From Sanguibacter keddieii DSM 10542 (GTDB lineage Bacteria > Actinomycetota > Actinomycetes > Actinomycetales > Cellulomonadaceae), in the NCBI RefSeq assembly GCF_000024925.1, contig NC_013521.1, positions 3,596,001 to 3,660,000 on the forward strand: a DNA stretch of 64,000 nucleotides, given 5' to 3'. Below, piece by piece: positions 33,121 through 40,630 of this stretch. Below the pieces are notes generated by a model. That model had not been told where the DNA came from. It saw only the letters and a list, made by a program, of their open reading frames with translations, and did no database searches. The position numbers and the translations under genes were made by a program. Every line of letters starts with the position of its first letter. Positions within the stretch are counted from its first letter, which is position 1.

Positions 33121-33789
33121 ATGCTCTCACCAGGACTCGCCTTCGCCGACCGCACCTTCGACGCGATCCTCTTCGACATGGACGGCACGCTCATCAGCTC
33201 GATCGAGGCGGTCGACCGCAGCTGGGCGCTCTGGGGCCGCGAGCACGGGCTCGGCGACGAGTTCCGCATCGCGCACGGCACGCCCGCACGCTCCCTCGTC
33301 GAGCGGCTGCTGCCCGCCGAGCAGGTCGAGGTGGCCCTCGCCCGGATCACCGAGATCGAGCTCGGCGACACCGACGGCGTCCGGGTGCTGCCCGGCGCGG
33401 CCGAGCTGCTCGCCTCGCTGCCCGCGGAGCGCCACGCGATCGTCACGTCGTGCACCCGTGACCTCGCGGCGGTGCGCATCGCCGCGACCGGGATCGGTGC
33501 GCCCGGGGTGGTCGTGACGGCCGACGACATCTCCCGCGGCAAGCCCGACCCCGAGCCCTTCCGCCGCGGGGCGGAGCTGCTCGGCTTCGACCCCGCACGC
33601 TGCCTGGTCGTCGAGGACGCACCGGCCGGCCTCGAGTCCGGCCGGGCCGCCGGGTGCGCGACGCTCGCGGTCGCCGGGACGCACAGCCTCGACGAGCTGG
33701 ACGCCGACGCGCACGCACCGGGCGTCTGGGCCGTCGCCGTGCGGGTCACCGCGGAGGGGACGCTCGTCCTCGAAGACCGCACGGCCTGA
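33121..33789 (+). CDS. HAD-superfamily hydrolase, phosphatase-like
   Basis: The 222-aa protein has HAD motif I DMDGT (nucleophile Asp19), motif II Thr/Ser in IVTSCT, motif III Lys in SRGKPDPEPF and motif IV VEDAPAGLESG. These with the helical cap place it among beta-phosphoglucomutase/DOG-type sugar phosphatases. The substrate is not clear. The ATG at 33121 removes an upstream extension that would overlap the tmk promoter region. Confidence 0.93.
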   Translation: MLSPGLAFADRTFDAILFDMDGTLISSIEAVDRSWALWGREHGLGDEFRIAHGTPARSLVERLLPAEQVEVALARITEIELGDTDGVRVLPGAAELLASLPAERHAIVTSCTRDLAAVRIAATGIGAPGVVVTADDISRGKPDPEPFRRGAELLGFDPARCLVVEDAPAGLESGRAAGCATLAVAGTHSLDELDADAHAPGVWAVAVRVTAEGTLVLEDRTA

Positions 33790-33828
33790 CACCTCGACGT
33801 CCTGACACCCTGCGGGGAGCTGCTCCGG

Positions 33829-34329
33829 TCAGAGCACGCCGGCGTCGCGGCCGGCCTCGACGACCCGGGTGACCGACCGTCGGACGTCGGCGAGCTCGTC
33901 GAGCGTGAGCCCGGTGCGGGCGACCACCTGAGCCGGGATCCCCTCGGCGACGCTGCGCAGCGCCGCCCCCTCTGCGGTGAGGGAGACGAGCATGACGCGG
34001 GCGTCGTCGGCGTCGCGCCGTCGCGTGACGTACCCCGTGCTCTCGAGCCGCTTGACGAGCGGGGTCACGGTCCCGGGGTCGAGGTGCACGAGTGCCGCGA
34101 TGCTCGTCATCGACAGGTCCCCGTGCTGCCAGAGCGCGAGCATCACGAGGTACTGCGGGTGCGTCAGACGCAGCGGCTCGAGGACCGGTCGGTAGACGGC
34201 GACCATCGCCCGGGCCGCTGCCGAGAGCGCGAAGCAGACCTGACTCTCGAGGGCCAGCGGGTCCTGCGCAGGGGTGGCAGAGGCGGAGGCCGCGGTCGCA
34301 GCGGGGTCGGGCACGTCGGAGTCGGGCAC
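33829..34329 (-). CDS. MarR-family regulator, OhrR-like
   Basis: The 166-aa protein has an N-terminal disordered stretch followed by LESQVCFALSAAARAMVAVYRPVLEPLRLTHPQYLVMLALW, close to the OhrR pattern in which the conserved Cys (here Cys32) senses organic hydroperoxides. A winged helix follows, with the wing at TRRRDADDARVMLVSLT. Two TTGGT-N2-ACCAA palindromes lie in its promoter region. OhrR normally represses an Ohr/OsmC peroxidase. No ohr gene is adjacent, but a small hypothetical gene is divergent from it and osmC lies about 16 kb away. Confidence 0.88.
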   Translation of the reverse strand: MPDSDVPDPAATAASASATPAQDPLALESQVCFALSAAARAMVAVYRPVLEPLRLTHPQYLVMLALWQHGDLSMTSIAALVHLDPGTVTPLVKRLESTGYVTRRRDADDARVMLVSLTAEGAALRSVAEGIPAQVVARTGLTLDELADVRRSVTRVVEAGRDAGVL

Positions 34330-34359
34330 CCGCCAAGCCTACGCACTCTTCGGCTATGC

Positions 34360-34371
34360 TTGGTGCACCAA
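34360..34371. promoter_or_regulatory. MarR/OhrR operator 1
   Basis: TTGGTGCACCAA, a perfect 12-bp palindrome 31 nt upstream of the marR start. Confidence 0.75.
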
Positions 34372-34374
34372 TGG

Positions 34375-34386
34375 TTGGTACACCAA
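34375..34386. promoter_or_regulatory. MarR/OhrR operator 2
   Basis: TTGGTACACCAA, 5-bp arms matching operator 1 with centre-to-centre spacing of 15 bp. Both lie between the divergent regulator and the small hypothetical gene. Confidence 0.7.
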
Positions 34387-34433
34387 CGATGTCGATCCCG
34401 ACGACCTCACCAGCCCGAGAGAGTAGGCACGCC

Positions 34434-34751
34434 GTGATCTTCGGCCGCAGGCACGCCAAGGACGACACCGCGCAGACGACGGCCTCCGAGCCGACGCCCG
34501 CACGGACCGTGCTGCCCGGAGAACCCTCCCCCGACGCGACCGCCGGCCTCCGCCTCACCGAGAAGAGCCTGCTGCCGATCTTCGGCCCCGCACAGGTGGG
34601 CGACTCGACGGCGCCGCTGCGCCCCGCCACCGAGGCGGAGCGCAGCAGGGACCGCGCGCTGCGGACGACCCTGACCCGCGTGGTGGGCAAGGACGGGAAG
34701 AGCTACGTCGTCGCGGTTCCCGACGCTCCCGACGAGGCCGAGCAGCCCTAG
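34434..34751 (+). CDS. small protein of unknown function, 105 aa
   Basis: A small polar protein (IFGRRHAKDD start, RLTEKSLLPIFGPAQVGDST middle, VVGKDGKSYVVAVPD end) without recognised domain or membrane segment. The GTG at 34434 after GAGAG is preferred over ATG 34389 because the latter begins 3 nt after a probable regulator operator. Its position suggests control by the divergent OhrR-like regulator. Its TAG stop shares the palindrome CTAG with the stop codon of the convergent oxidoreductase gene. Confidence 0.6.
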   Translation: MIFGRRHAKDDTAQTTASEPTPARTVLPGEPSPDATAGLRLTEKSLLPIFGPAQVGDSTAPLRPATEAERSRDRALRTTLTRVVGKDGKSYVVAVPDAPDEAEQP

Positions 34752-35887
34752 GCGCCCGCGGGCCCCGTGGACGGGCTCGTGACGAACACCGACGCGGCCG
34801 CCGACATCGGGCTCGCCACCTCGCCCGACGCCAGGCCGACCTCGCCGGGGTACACGACCCCGAGCTGAGCCCGGACGTCGTCCATGATCTCCATGAGCTC
34901 GACGGTCTGGTCGAGGGTCATCCGAGGGCTCTCGGTGAGACCCGCCGCGATGCAGCGGGCCACCTCGGCGGCCTCGTACTGCTTGCCCTCCTCGACCACC
35001 GAGCCGTCGGCCGCCCGCAGGCGCCCGTCGTACTCGGTGACACCGTGGGCGTTCTCGACGCGGAACGTCGTCGGGACGAGGTAGCGCTCGTCGATCTCGA
35101 TGCGCCCCTCCGACCCGACGATCGTGGCCGTCCCCGGTGCCGTGGTCCGCACGGAGGTGGTGAGCGTCGCGAGCGCCTCCTGCCCGTAGCGCAGCACGAT
35201 CGTCTCCTGCGCGTCGACGCCCGTCGGTGCGAGCAGACCGGTCGCCCGCACCTCGTCGGGGTGGCCCAGCAGGTCGACCGCGAAGGACAACGGGTAGATC
35301 CCGAGGTCCAGCAGCGCTCCCCCGGCCAGCGCCGGGTCGAACATCCGGTGCGCCGGGTCGTAGGGCACCGTGACGTCGAAGCCCGCTCGGACCTCGCGGA
35401 CCGCGCCGATGTCGCCGCGCTGCACGATCTCGCGCAGCATCGCGGTGTGCGGCAGGTGGCGCGTCATCATCGCCTCCATGCAGAACACCCCCGCCTCGCG
35501 GGCGGCCGCGACGACCTCGCGGGCCTCGGCGGCGTTGCGCGTGAAGGCCTTCTCGACGAGCACGTGCTTGCCCGCGGCGATCGCCAGCAGCGCGTGCTCG
35601 TGGTGGTGCGAGTGCGGCGTCGCGACGTACACGACGTCCACGTCCGGGTCCGCGACGAGCTCCTCGTAGGAGCCGTAGGACCGCTCGACACCGTGCTCCG
35701 CCGCGAAGGCCGCCGCCTTCTCGGCGTCGCGCGAGCCCGCCGCGACGACGGTGCTGCTCGTGAGGTCACGCACGGCGTCGGCGAAGGACCCGCCGATCCA
35801 GCCCGCACCGAGCACGCCCCAGCGCAGCGCCGGGGCGAGGCGCGGGTCGTCGACCGCCGGGGTCGAGCCGACCGCCGCGTCGCTCAT
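34748..35887 (-). CDS. Gfo/Idh/MocA-family oxidoreductase 1
   Basis: The 379-aa protein has an N-terminal Rossmann fold (WGVLGAGWIGGSF), the VYVATPHSHH and GKHVLVEKAFT blocks with the conserved Lys, and a C-terminal substrate domain (GGALLDLGIYPLSFA). Such enzymes oxidise sugars, inositols or trans-dihydrodiols with NAD(P). The ATG overlaps the stop of a second, closely similar gene (ATGA), so they form an operon. Compared with its neighbour it has about 20 extra C-terminal residues. Confidence 0.93.
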   Translation of the reverse strand: MSDAAVGSTPAVDDPRLAPALRWGVLGAGWIGGSFADAVRDLTSSTVVAAGSRDAEKAAAFAAEHGVERSYGSYEELVADPDVDVVYVATPHSHHHEHALLAIAAGKHVLVEKAFTRNAAEAREVVAAAREAGVFCMEAMMTRHLPHTAMLREIVQRGDIGAVREVRAGFDVTVPYDPAHRMFDPALAGGALLDLGIYPLSFAVDLLGHPDEVRATGLLAPTGVDAQETIVLRYGQEALATLTTSVRTTAPGTATIVGSEGRIEIDERYLVPTTFRVENAHGVTEYDGRLRAADGSVVEEGKQYEAAEVARCIAAGLTESPRMTLDQTVELMEIMDDVRAQLGVVYPGEVGLASGEVASPMSAAASVFVTSPSTGPAGA

Positions 35888-36960
35888 ACGCCGCGCTCCT
35901 CGCCCGGGTAGACCACGCCGACCTGCCGGCGGATCTCGTCGAGCGAGGTCATCACGTCGAGCGTCCCCTGCCACGACATGCGCTCGGACTCGGTCCGGCC
36001 CTCGGTCACCAGGCGGGCGACCTCGGCGGCCTCGAAGGCCAGGCCCTGCACCTCGGGCGTCGTGTAGGTCTGCGTGGTGCCGTCGCGGCGCACCACGCGG
36101 AACGAGGTGGGCGTGTAGAAGGCACCGTCGATCTCGATGCGGCCCTCGGTGCCCGAGATGCTCGCGGTCGTGGGCGTGGCCGACCACAGGGTGGTGTGCA
36201 GCAGCGCCTGCTGGCCGCCCTCGTAGTCGAAGACGACGCTCACCTGGCCGTCGACACCGGTGTCGGTCAGCTGGCCGACGGCCGTGACCGAGGTGGGCGC
36301 ACCGAGGATGTCGTGCGCGAAGGACACCGGGTACACCCCGAGGTCGAGGAGCGCACCGCCGGCGAGCTCGGGGTTGACGAGGCGGTGCTCGGGCGGGACG
36401 TCGAAGTACTGCCCGTGGTCCGCGACGACCGTGACGACACGACCGATGTCACCGCGGGCGATGATCTCGTGGATCGTGGCCACGTGCGGCAGGAACCGGG
36501 TCCACATGGCCTCCATGACCGTGACGCCCTGGGCGCGCGCCGCGGCCAGCACCTCGTCGGCCTCGGCGGCCGACTGCGTGAAGGCCTTCTCGACGAGGAC
36601 GTGCTTGCCGGCCTCGATGGCCAGGAGGGCGTGGTCACGGTGGTGCGAGTGCGGCGTCGCGACGTAGACGACGTCGACGTCCGGGTCGGCGACGAGCGCC
36701 TCGTAGGAGTCGTGCACGTGAGCCTGACCGGCGTCGTCGCCGAGGTGCTCGTCGGCGAAGGCGCGCGCCTTGGCCGCGTCCCGCGAGCCGACCGCGACCA
36801 CGGTCGAGGCCGTGTCCTGGGTGACCGCGCGGGCGAAGGCACCGGCGATGCCGCCGGCCCCGAGGATGCCCCACCGCACGGCGGGGGCGTCGGCCGGGGA
36901 GGGCACGGCGTCGGTGAGGGAGATGGTCGTGGTGTCTGACGGTTCGACGCTGAGAGTCAT
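35884..36960 (-). CDS. Gfo/Idh/MocA-family oxidoreductase 2
   Basis: This 358-aa paralogue of the downstream gene shares the same order of motifs: WGILGAGGIAGAF, VYVATPHSHH, GKHVLVEKAFT, MEAMWTRFLPH, GGALLDLGVYPVSFA and a VVYPGE C-terminus. The pair evidently arose by tandem duplication, perhaps for a heteromer or for two related substrates. It is the first gene of the operon, divergent from the DUF2233 gene. Confidence 0.93.
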   Translation of the reverse strand: MTLSVEPSDTTTISLTDAVPSPADAPAVRWGILGAGGIAGAFARAVTQDTASTVVAVGSRDAAKARAFADEHLGDDAGQAHVHDSYEALVADPDVDVVYVATPHSHHRDHALLAIEAGKHVLVEKAFTQSAAEADEVLAAARAQGVTVMEAMWTRFLPHVATIHEIIARGDIGRVVTVVADHGQYFDVPPEHRLVNPELAGGALLDLGVYPVSFAHDILGAPTSVTAVGQLTDTGVDGQVSVVFDYEGGQQALLHTTLWSATPTTASISGTEGRIEIDGAFYTPTSFRVVRRDGTTQTYTTPEVQGLAFEAAEVARLVTEGRTESERMSWQGTLDVMTSLDEIRRQVGVVYPGEERGV

Positions 36961-37098
36961 GCGCCCACGCTAGCGGAGGACGACGGCCCAGGTCGTCCGG
37001 GGCCACGGGAGGTGCCGCGGGATGGCGCGCGCCGTGCCACGGCAGACCCTCAGCGGTCTCATACCGCCCGCACAGGGCCGCTCGGTAGACCTTCCCCC

Positions 37099-38094
37099 AT
37101 GAACCCGACGACCCGCACCCCCCGCCCCCGACGCGTCCGCCGCGCCGTGCTCGCCGGGGCCCTCGCCGTCGCGCTGCCCGTCGCGGGCGGCACGGCCTGG
37201 GCCCTCGACCGGTACGTCGTGGAGCACGTGGAGATCGCCGACGTGGCCGCCTACGAGGCCAGCATGCAGGCGTCTGCCGCGACCACCACGACCGGCAGCA
37301 CCTCGACGACGACCGAGACCGCCGACGCCGCGTCGGCAGCGGTCCTCACCGACACGACCTACACCTCCGACGACGCCGACGTCACCGTCTCGACGGTGAC
37401 GACCGGCACCGGGGACGACACCGTCACCTACTACGTGGCCGACGTGACGCTCACCGACGCGACCGTCCTGCGGTCCGCCTTCGCGCAGAACGCCTTCGGC
37501 GAGAACATCACCGAGACCACCTCGGACATCGCGGCCGACAACGACGCGGTCTTCGCGGTCAACGGCGACTACTACGGGTTCCGCGACACCGGGATCGTCA
37601 TCCGCAACGGCGTCGTGTACCGCGACGAGGGCGCACGCCAGGGTCTGGCCTTCTACACCGACGGTCACGTCGAGGTCTACGACGAGACCGCGACCACCGC
37701 CGACCAGCTCGTGGCCGACGGCGTCTGGAACACGCTGTCCTTCGGTCCCGCGCTCTTGGAGGACGGCGAGGTCCTCTCCGGGATCGAGGACGTCGAGGTC
37801 GACACGAACATCGGCAACCACTCCATCCAGGGCGAGCAGCCACGCACCGCCGTCGGTGTGGTCGACGACAACCACCTGGTGTTCGTGGTGGTCGACGGCC
37901 GCAGCCCCGGCTACAGCGCCGGCGTCACCATGACCGGCCTCGCCGAGATCATGCAGGGACTGGGGGCCACGACCGCCTACAACCTCGACGGCGGAGGGTC
38001 GTCGACCATGTACTTCGGCGGGGAGCTGGTCAACGACCCGCTCGGCCGGGGCGACGAGCGCGGCACCTCCGACATCCTGTACATCGGCGGGTGA
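37099..38094 (+). CDS. exported phosphodiester glycosidase-like (DUF2233/NAGPA) protein
   Basis: The 331-aa protein has an Arg-rich N-terminus and a membrane/signal segment (AVLAGALAVALPVAGGTAWAL), a Thr-rich linker (about 56-85) and a NAGPA-type domain with VFAVNGDYYGFRDTGIVIRNG and NLDGGGSSTMYFGG. The family includes the lysosomal uncovering enzyme and bacterial proteins acting on cell-surface glycans. The stop is 3 nt before the GT2 gene start. The trio with the glycosyltransferase and the convergent deacetylase suggests envelope polysaccharide work. Confidence 0.87.
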   Translation: MNPTTRTPRPRRVRRAVLAGALAVALPVAGGTAWALDRYVVEHVEIADVAAYEASMQASAATTTTGSTSTTTETADAASAAVLTDTTYTSDDADVTVSTVTTGTGDDTVTYYVADVTLTDATVLRSAFAQNAFGENITETTSDIAADNDAVFAVNGDYYGFRDTGIVIRNGVVYRDEGARQGLAFYTDGHVEVYDETATTADQLVADGVWNTLSFGPALLEDGEVLSGIEDVEVDTNIGNHSIQGEQPRTAVGVVDDNHLVFVVVDGRSPGYSAGVTMTGLAEIMQGLGATTAYNLDGGGSSTMYFGGELVNDPLGRGDERGTSDILYIGG

Positions 38095-38097
38095 CCC

Positions 38098-39231
38098 GTG
38101 ATCGTCCTCGTCCCGGCCTACGAGCCGTCCCGCACCCTCGTCGAGCTCGTCGGCTCGCTCGCCACCCACCCGGGTGTCCGCGTGGTCGTCGTGGACGACG
38201 GCTCCGGCCCCGCCTACGCCTCGGTCTTCGACGCGACCCGCGCCGCCGGGGCCACGGTCCTCACGCACCCCGCGAACCGCGGCAAGGGCGCCGCCCTGCG
38301 GACCGGCTTCGCGCACGTCGTGGCCGCCCACCCCGGTGACGACGTCGTCTGCGCCGACTGCGACGGGCAGCACAGCGTCGTCGACGTCCTCCGGGTCGCC
38401 GACCGGGTGCGCACCTCGCAGGCCTCCATGGTGCTGGGCTCGAGGCTCTTCGTCGGCGACGTGCCCCTGCGCAGCCGGCTCGGCAACTCCGTGACGCGGA
38501 CGCTGTTCCGCCTCGCCACGGGGCTGCGCGTGCACGACACCCAGACGGGCCTGCGCGGGTACCCGGCGTCGTCGCTGCCCTGGCTGCTGAGCGTCGGGGG
38601 CGACCGCTACGAGTACGAGCTCGACCTGCTCCTGCAGGCCTCGGCGAGCGGCCGCACCGTCGAGGAGGTCGAGATCGCCACGATCTACCTCGACGACAAC
38701 GCCGCGTCGCACTTCCGGCCGGTCGTCGACTCCCTGCGCATCTACGCCCCGTTGCTGAGGTTCTGCCTCGCGTCCCTCGCCGCCTTCGTGGTCGACACCG
38801 TGGCGCTCCTCGTGCTGCACGCGGTCACCGGGTCGCTGCTCGGGTCCGTGGTCGGCGCGCGTGCCCTGAGCTCGGCGGTCAACTTCACCACCAACCGGCG
38901 GCTGGTCTTCACCTCCGGCCGGGACAAGCCCGTGGCCGCCGCGGCGGTCCAGTACTACGCCGTCGTCGCGCTGCTCCTCGCGGGGAACTACGCGCTGCTC
39001 CTCGCGCTCACGTCAGCCGGCGTCGCGCTGCTCCCCGCCAAGGTGCTCACCGAGCTCACGCTCTTCGTGCTCGGCTACGAGCTCCAGCGCAGGGTCGTGT
39101 TCGCCCGACCCGAGCGCCTCCGGCGTGATCCCGGGGTCGGCGACCACGCCGACGCGCCTCTCAGTACACCGGTGGCCGGGACTGGAGCTCGGCGAGGACG
39201 GCGGGGTCCTGGAGCTCCATCCACGCGATGA
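38098..39231 (+). CDS. GT2 glycosyltransferase fused to a GtrA-like membrane domain
   Basis: Residues 1-210 form a GT-A fold of family 2 (VLVPAYEPSRTL, VVVDDGSG, ADCDGQH with the metal-binding Asp, RLGNSVTRTLFRLATG, DTQTGLRGYP), resembling polyprenyl-phosphate sugar synthases. Residues about 215-340 contain four membrane helices of the GtrA type (LRFCLASLAAFVVDT, SAVNFTTNRRLVF). Such fusions build or flip lipid-linked sugars for wall glycans. The last 24 codons overlap the convergent deacetylase gene by 71 bp and may be a non-conserved extension. The GTG start depends on coupling to the preceding stop. Confidence 0.92.
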   Translation: MIVLVPAYEPSRTLVELVGSLATHPGVRVVVVDDGSGPAYASVFDATRAAGATVLTHPANRGKGAALRTGFAHVVAAHPGDDVVCADCDGQHSVVDVLRVADRVRTSQASMVLGSRLFVGDVPLRSRLGNSVTRTLFRLATGLRVHDTQTGLRGYPASSLPWLLSVGGDRYEYELDLLLQASASGRTVEEVEIATIYLDDNAASHFRPVVDSLRIYAPLLRFCLASLAAFVVDTVALLVLHAVTGSLLGSVVGARALSSAVNFTTNRRLVFTSGRDKPVAAAAVQYYAVVALLLAGNYALLLALTSAGVALLPAKVLTELTLFVLGYELQRRVVFARPERLRRDPGVGDHADAPLSTPVAGTGARRGRRGPGAPSTR

Positions 39232-40441
39232 CGTCGGAGTAGGTGGCGCAGACCGTGCCCTCGTCGTCGCAGGCCTCGAGCATGAAGTCGCGGGCGGCCG
39301 GGTTGAAGGCGTTGCCGCTCCACGCGTTGAAGTGGTTGGCGACGAGCACCGGGGCACGGTTGCCGGTCGAGGTCGCCTGGTACATGTGACGGTAGGTCTC
39401 CAGGACCGCGTCGTGGATCTCGCCGGCGCGCTCGGGCTGGTCCTGCGCCTGGTTGAACTTGTACCAGAAGTTGTAGTCCATGGCCGTGACGTTCCCGAGG
39501 GTCGGTGAGGCCGTCGACTGCATCGCGAACTCCCACACCCCGTGCTGCTGGGTGGGCCATGCCATGCCGCTGCCGGGGATGGACGAGTCGTAGGTCAGCC
39601 CGTGCTCCGCCCACGCCGGGGCGATCTGCTCCCAGTCCCCCTCGAGGCACGGAGTCCGACCTCCACGCACCTCCGAGGCCGGGACCTCGAGCTCCTGGGC
39701 CTCGGGCATCATGTTGATCTCGCGCCAGCCCTCCCAGAACGCGAAGAACTGGTCGAGCTCGCTCGTCCAGTCGGCCGTCGACCAGTCGCCGGCACCGGGC
39801 GGGTTGTCCGCGCAGAAGTGCCCGTTGTAGTGCGTGCCGATCTCGTGACCGGCCCGGTACGCGCCGTTGAGGTCCTCGACGAGCGTCGTCACGTCCTCCG
39901 GCGACCCGCCGAAGCCGACCGACGCCCGGCCGGGTGCGTGGCCCGGCCCCGTGTACGCGTCGCGGTGCTCGTCCGTCAGCAGGTAGATGCCGGTGAGGAA
40001 CCCGGTGAACCGGGCGTCGACCTCCTCGGCCGCCGCCGAGAACTCCTGCCAACGGTCGTGCCAGCCGGCGCCGTCGAAGGAGAAGATGATGAACTGCGGT
40101 GGCTGCTCGCCCGGCGCGAGACGTGTCATCGGGACGTTGGTCTCTGCGCGCTCCGGCGTCGGGTCAGGTGACGGCTCCGGGTCAGGTGAGGGAGCCGGGT
40201 CGGGTGAGGGAACCGGGTCGGCTGTCGGCTCAGGCGCCGAGGGCGAGGGCGCAGCGGTCGGCGCAGCCGTCGTCGGGGTCGCCGTCTCGCTGCCGGGTCC
40301 TGCCGCGGAGGTCGAGCACGCGACGAGCGAGAGCGACGTCGTCACCGCGAGGGCGAGGGTCGCCGTGCGGCTCAGCCTGCCGCCGCGCGCAGCACCCTCC
40401 CCAGTGGTCCGGGCACGCGTCCGCTCTGCATAGGACGTCAT
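39161..40441 (-). CDS. polysaccharide deacetylase-like lipoprotein
   Basis: The 426-aa protein has a signal peptide with lipobox (SLVACST) and a Pro/Ser/Asp-rich linker (repeats of PSPDPxP, about 85-105). It carries a NodB-like catalytic domain with IIFSFDGAGW (metal-binding Asp) and HEIGTHYNGHFC (His pair). The predicted substrate is an extracellular N-acetylated or O-acetylated glycan. The ATG at 40441 has a GGGGGG ribosome-binding site. The gene is convergent with and overlaps the GT2-GtrA gene, and both may act on the same polymer. Confidence 0.88.
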   Translation of the reverse strand: MTSYAERTRARTTGEGAARGGRLSRTATLALAVTTSLSLVACSTSAAGPGSETATPTTAAPTAAPSPSAPEPTADPVPSPDPAPSPDPEPSPDPTPERAETNVPMTRLAPGEQPPQFIIFSFDGAGWHDRWQEFSAAAEEVDARFTGFLTGIYLLTDEHRDAYTGPGHAPGRASVGFGGSPEDVTTLVEDLNGAYRAGHEIGTHYNGHFCADNPPGAGDWSTADWTSELDQFFAFWEGWREINMMPEAQELEVPASEVRGGRTPCLEGDWEQIAPAWAEHGLTYDSSIPGSGMAWPTQQHGVWEFAMQSTASPTLGNVTAMDYNFWYKFNQAQDQPERAGEIHDAVLETYRHMYQATSTGNRAPVLVANHFNAWSGNAFNPAARDFMLEACDDEGTVCATYSDVIAWMELQDPAVLAELQSRPPVY

Positions 40442-40570
40442 CGTCCCCCCTTGCCGTCGTCTCGCCGCAGGCCGCGAGCCTGCCGCGCTCGGTGTGCTCT
40501 CCGACCGTAACCGCGAGGTCGGTCGGGTGCACCCGACCACGCGGGTGAGGTCGAGCGTCCCGGAGACGCC

Positions 40571-40604
40571 GATGCCGCCCGCCCTCGGAGGGGCGAGCGG
40601 CATC
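40571..40604 (-). terminator. hairpin terminator after topA
   Basis: GATGCCGC and GCGGCATC arms, with additional inner GC pairing, lie 27 nt past the topA stop. Confidence 0.7.
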
Positions 40605-40630
40605 CGTCGAGCGGTGTCCGGCGGCCTGTG

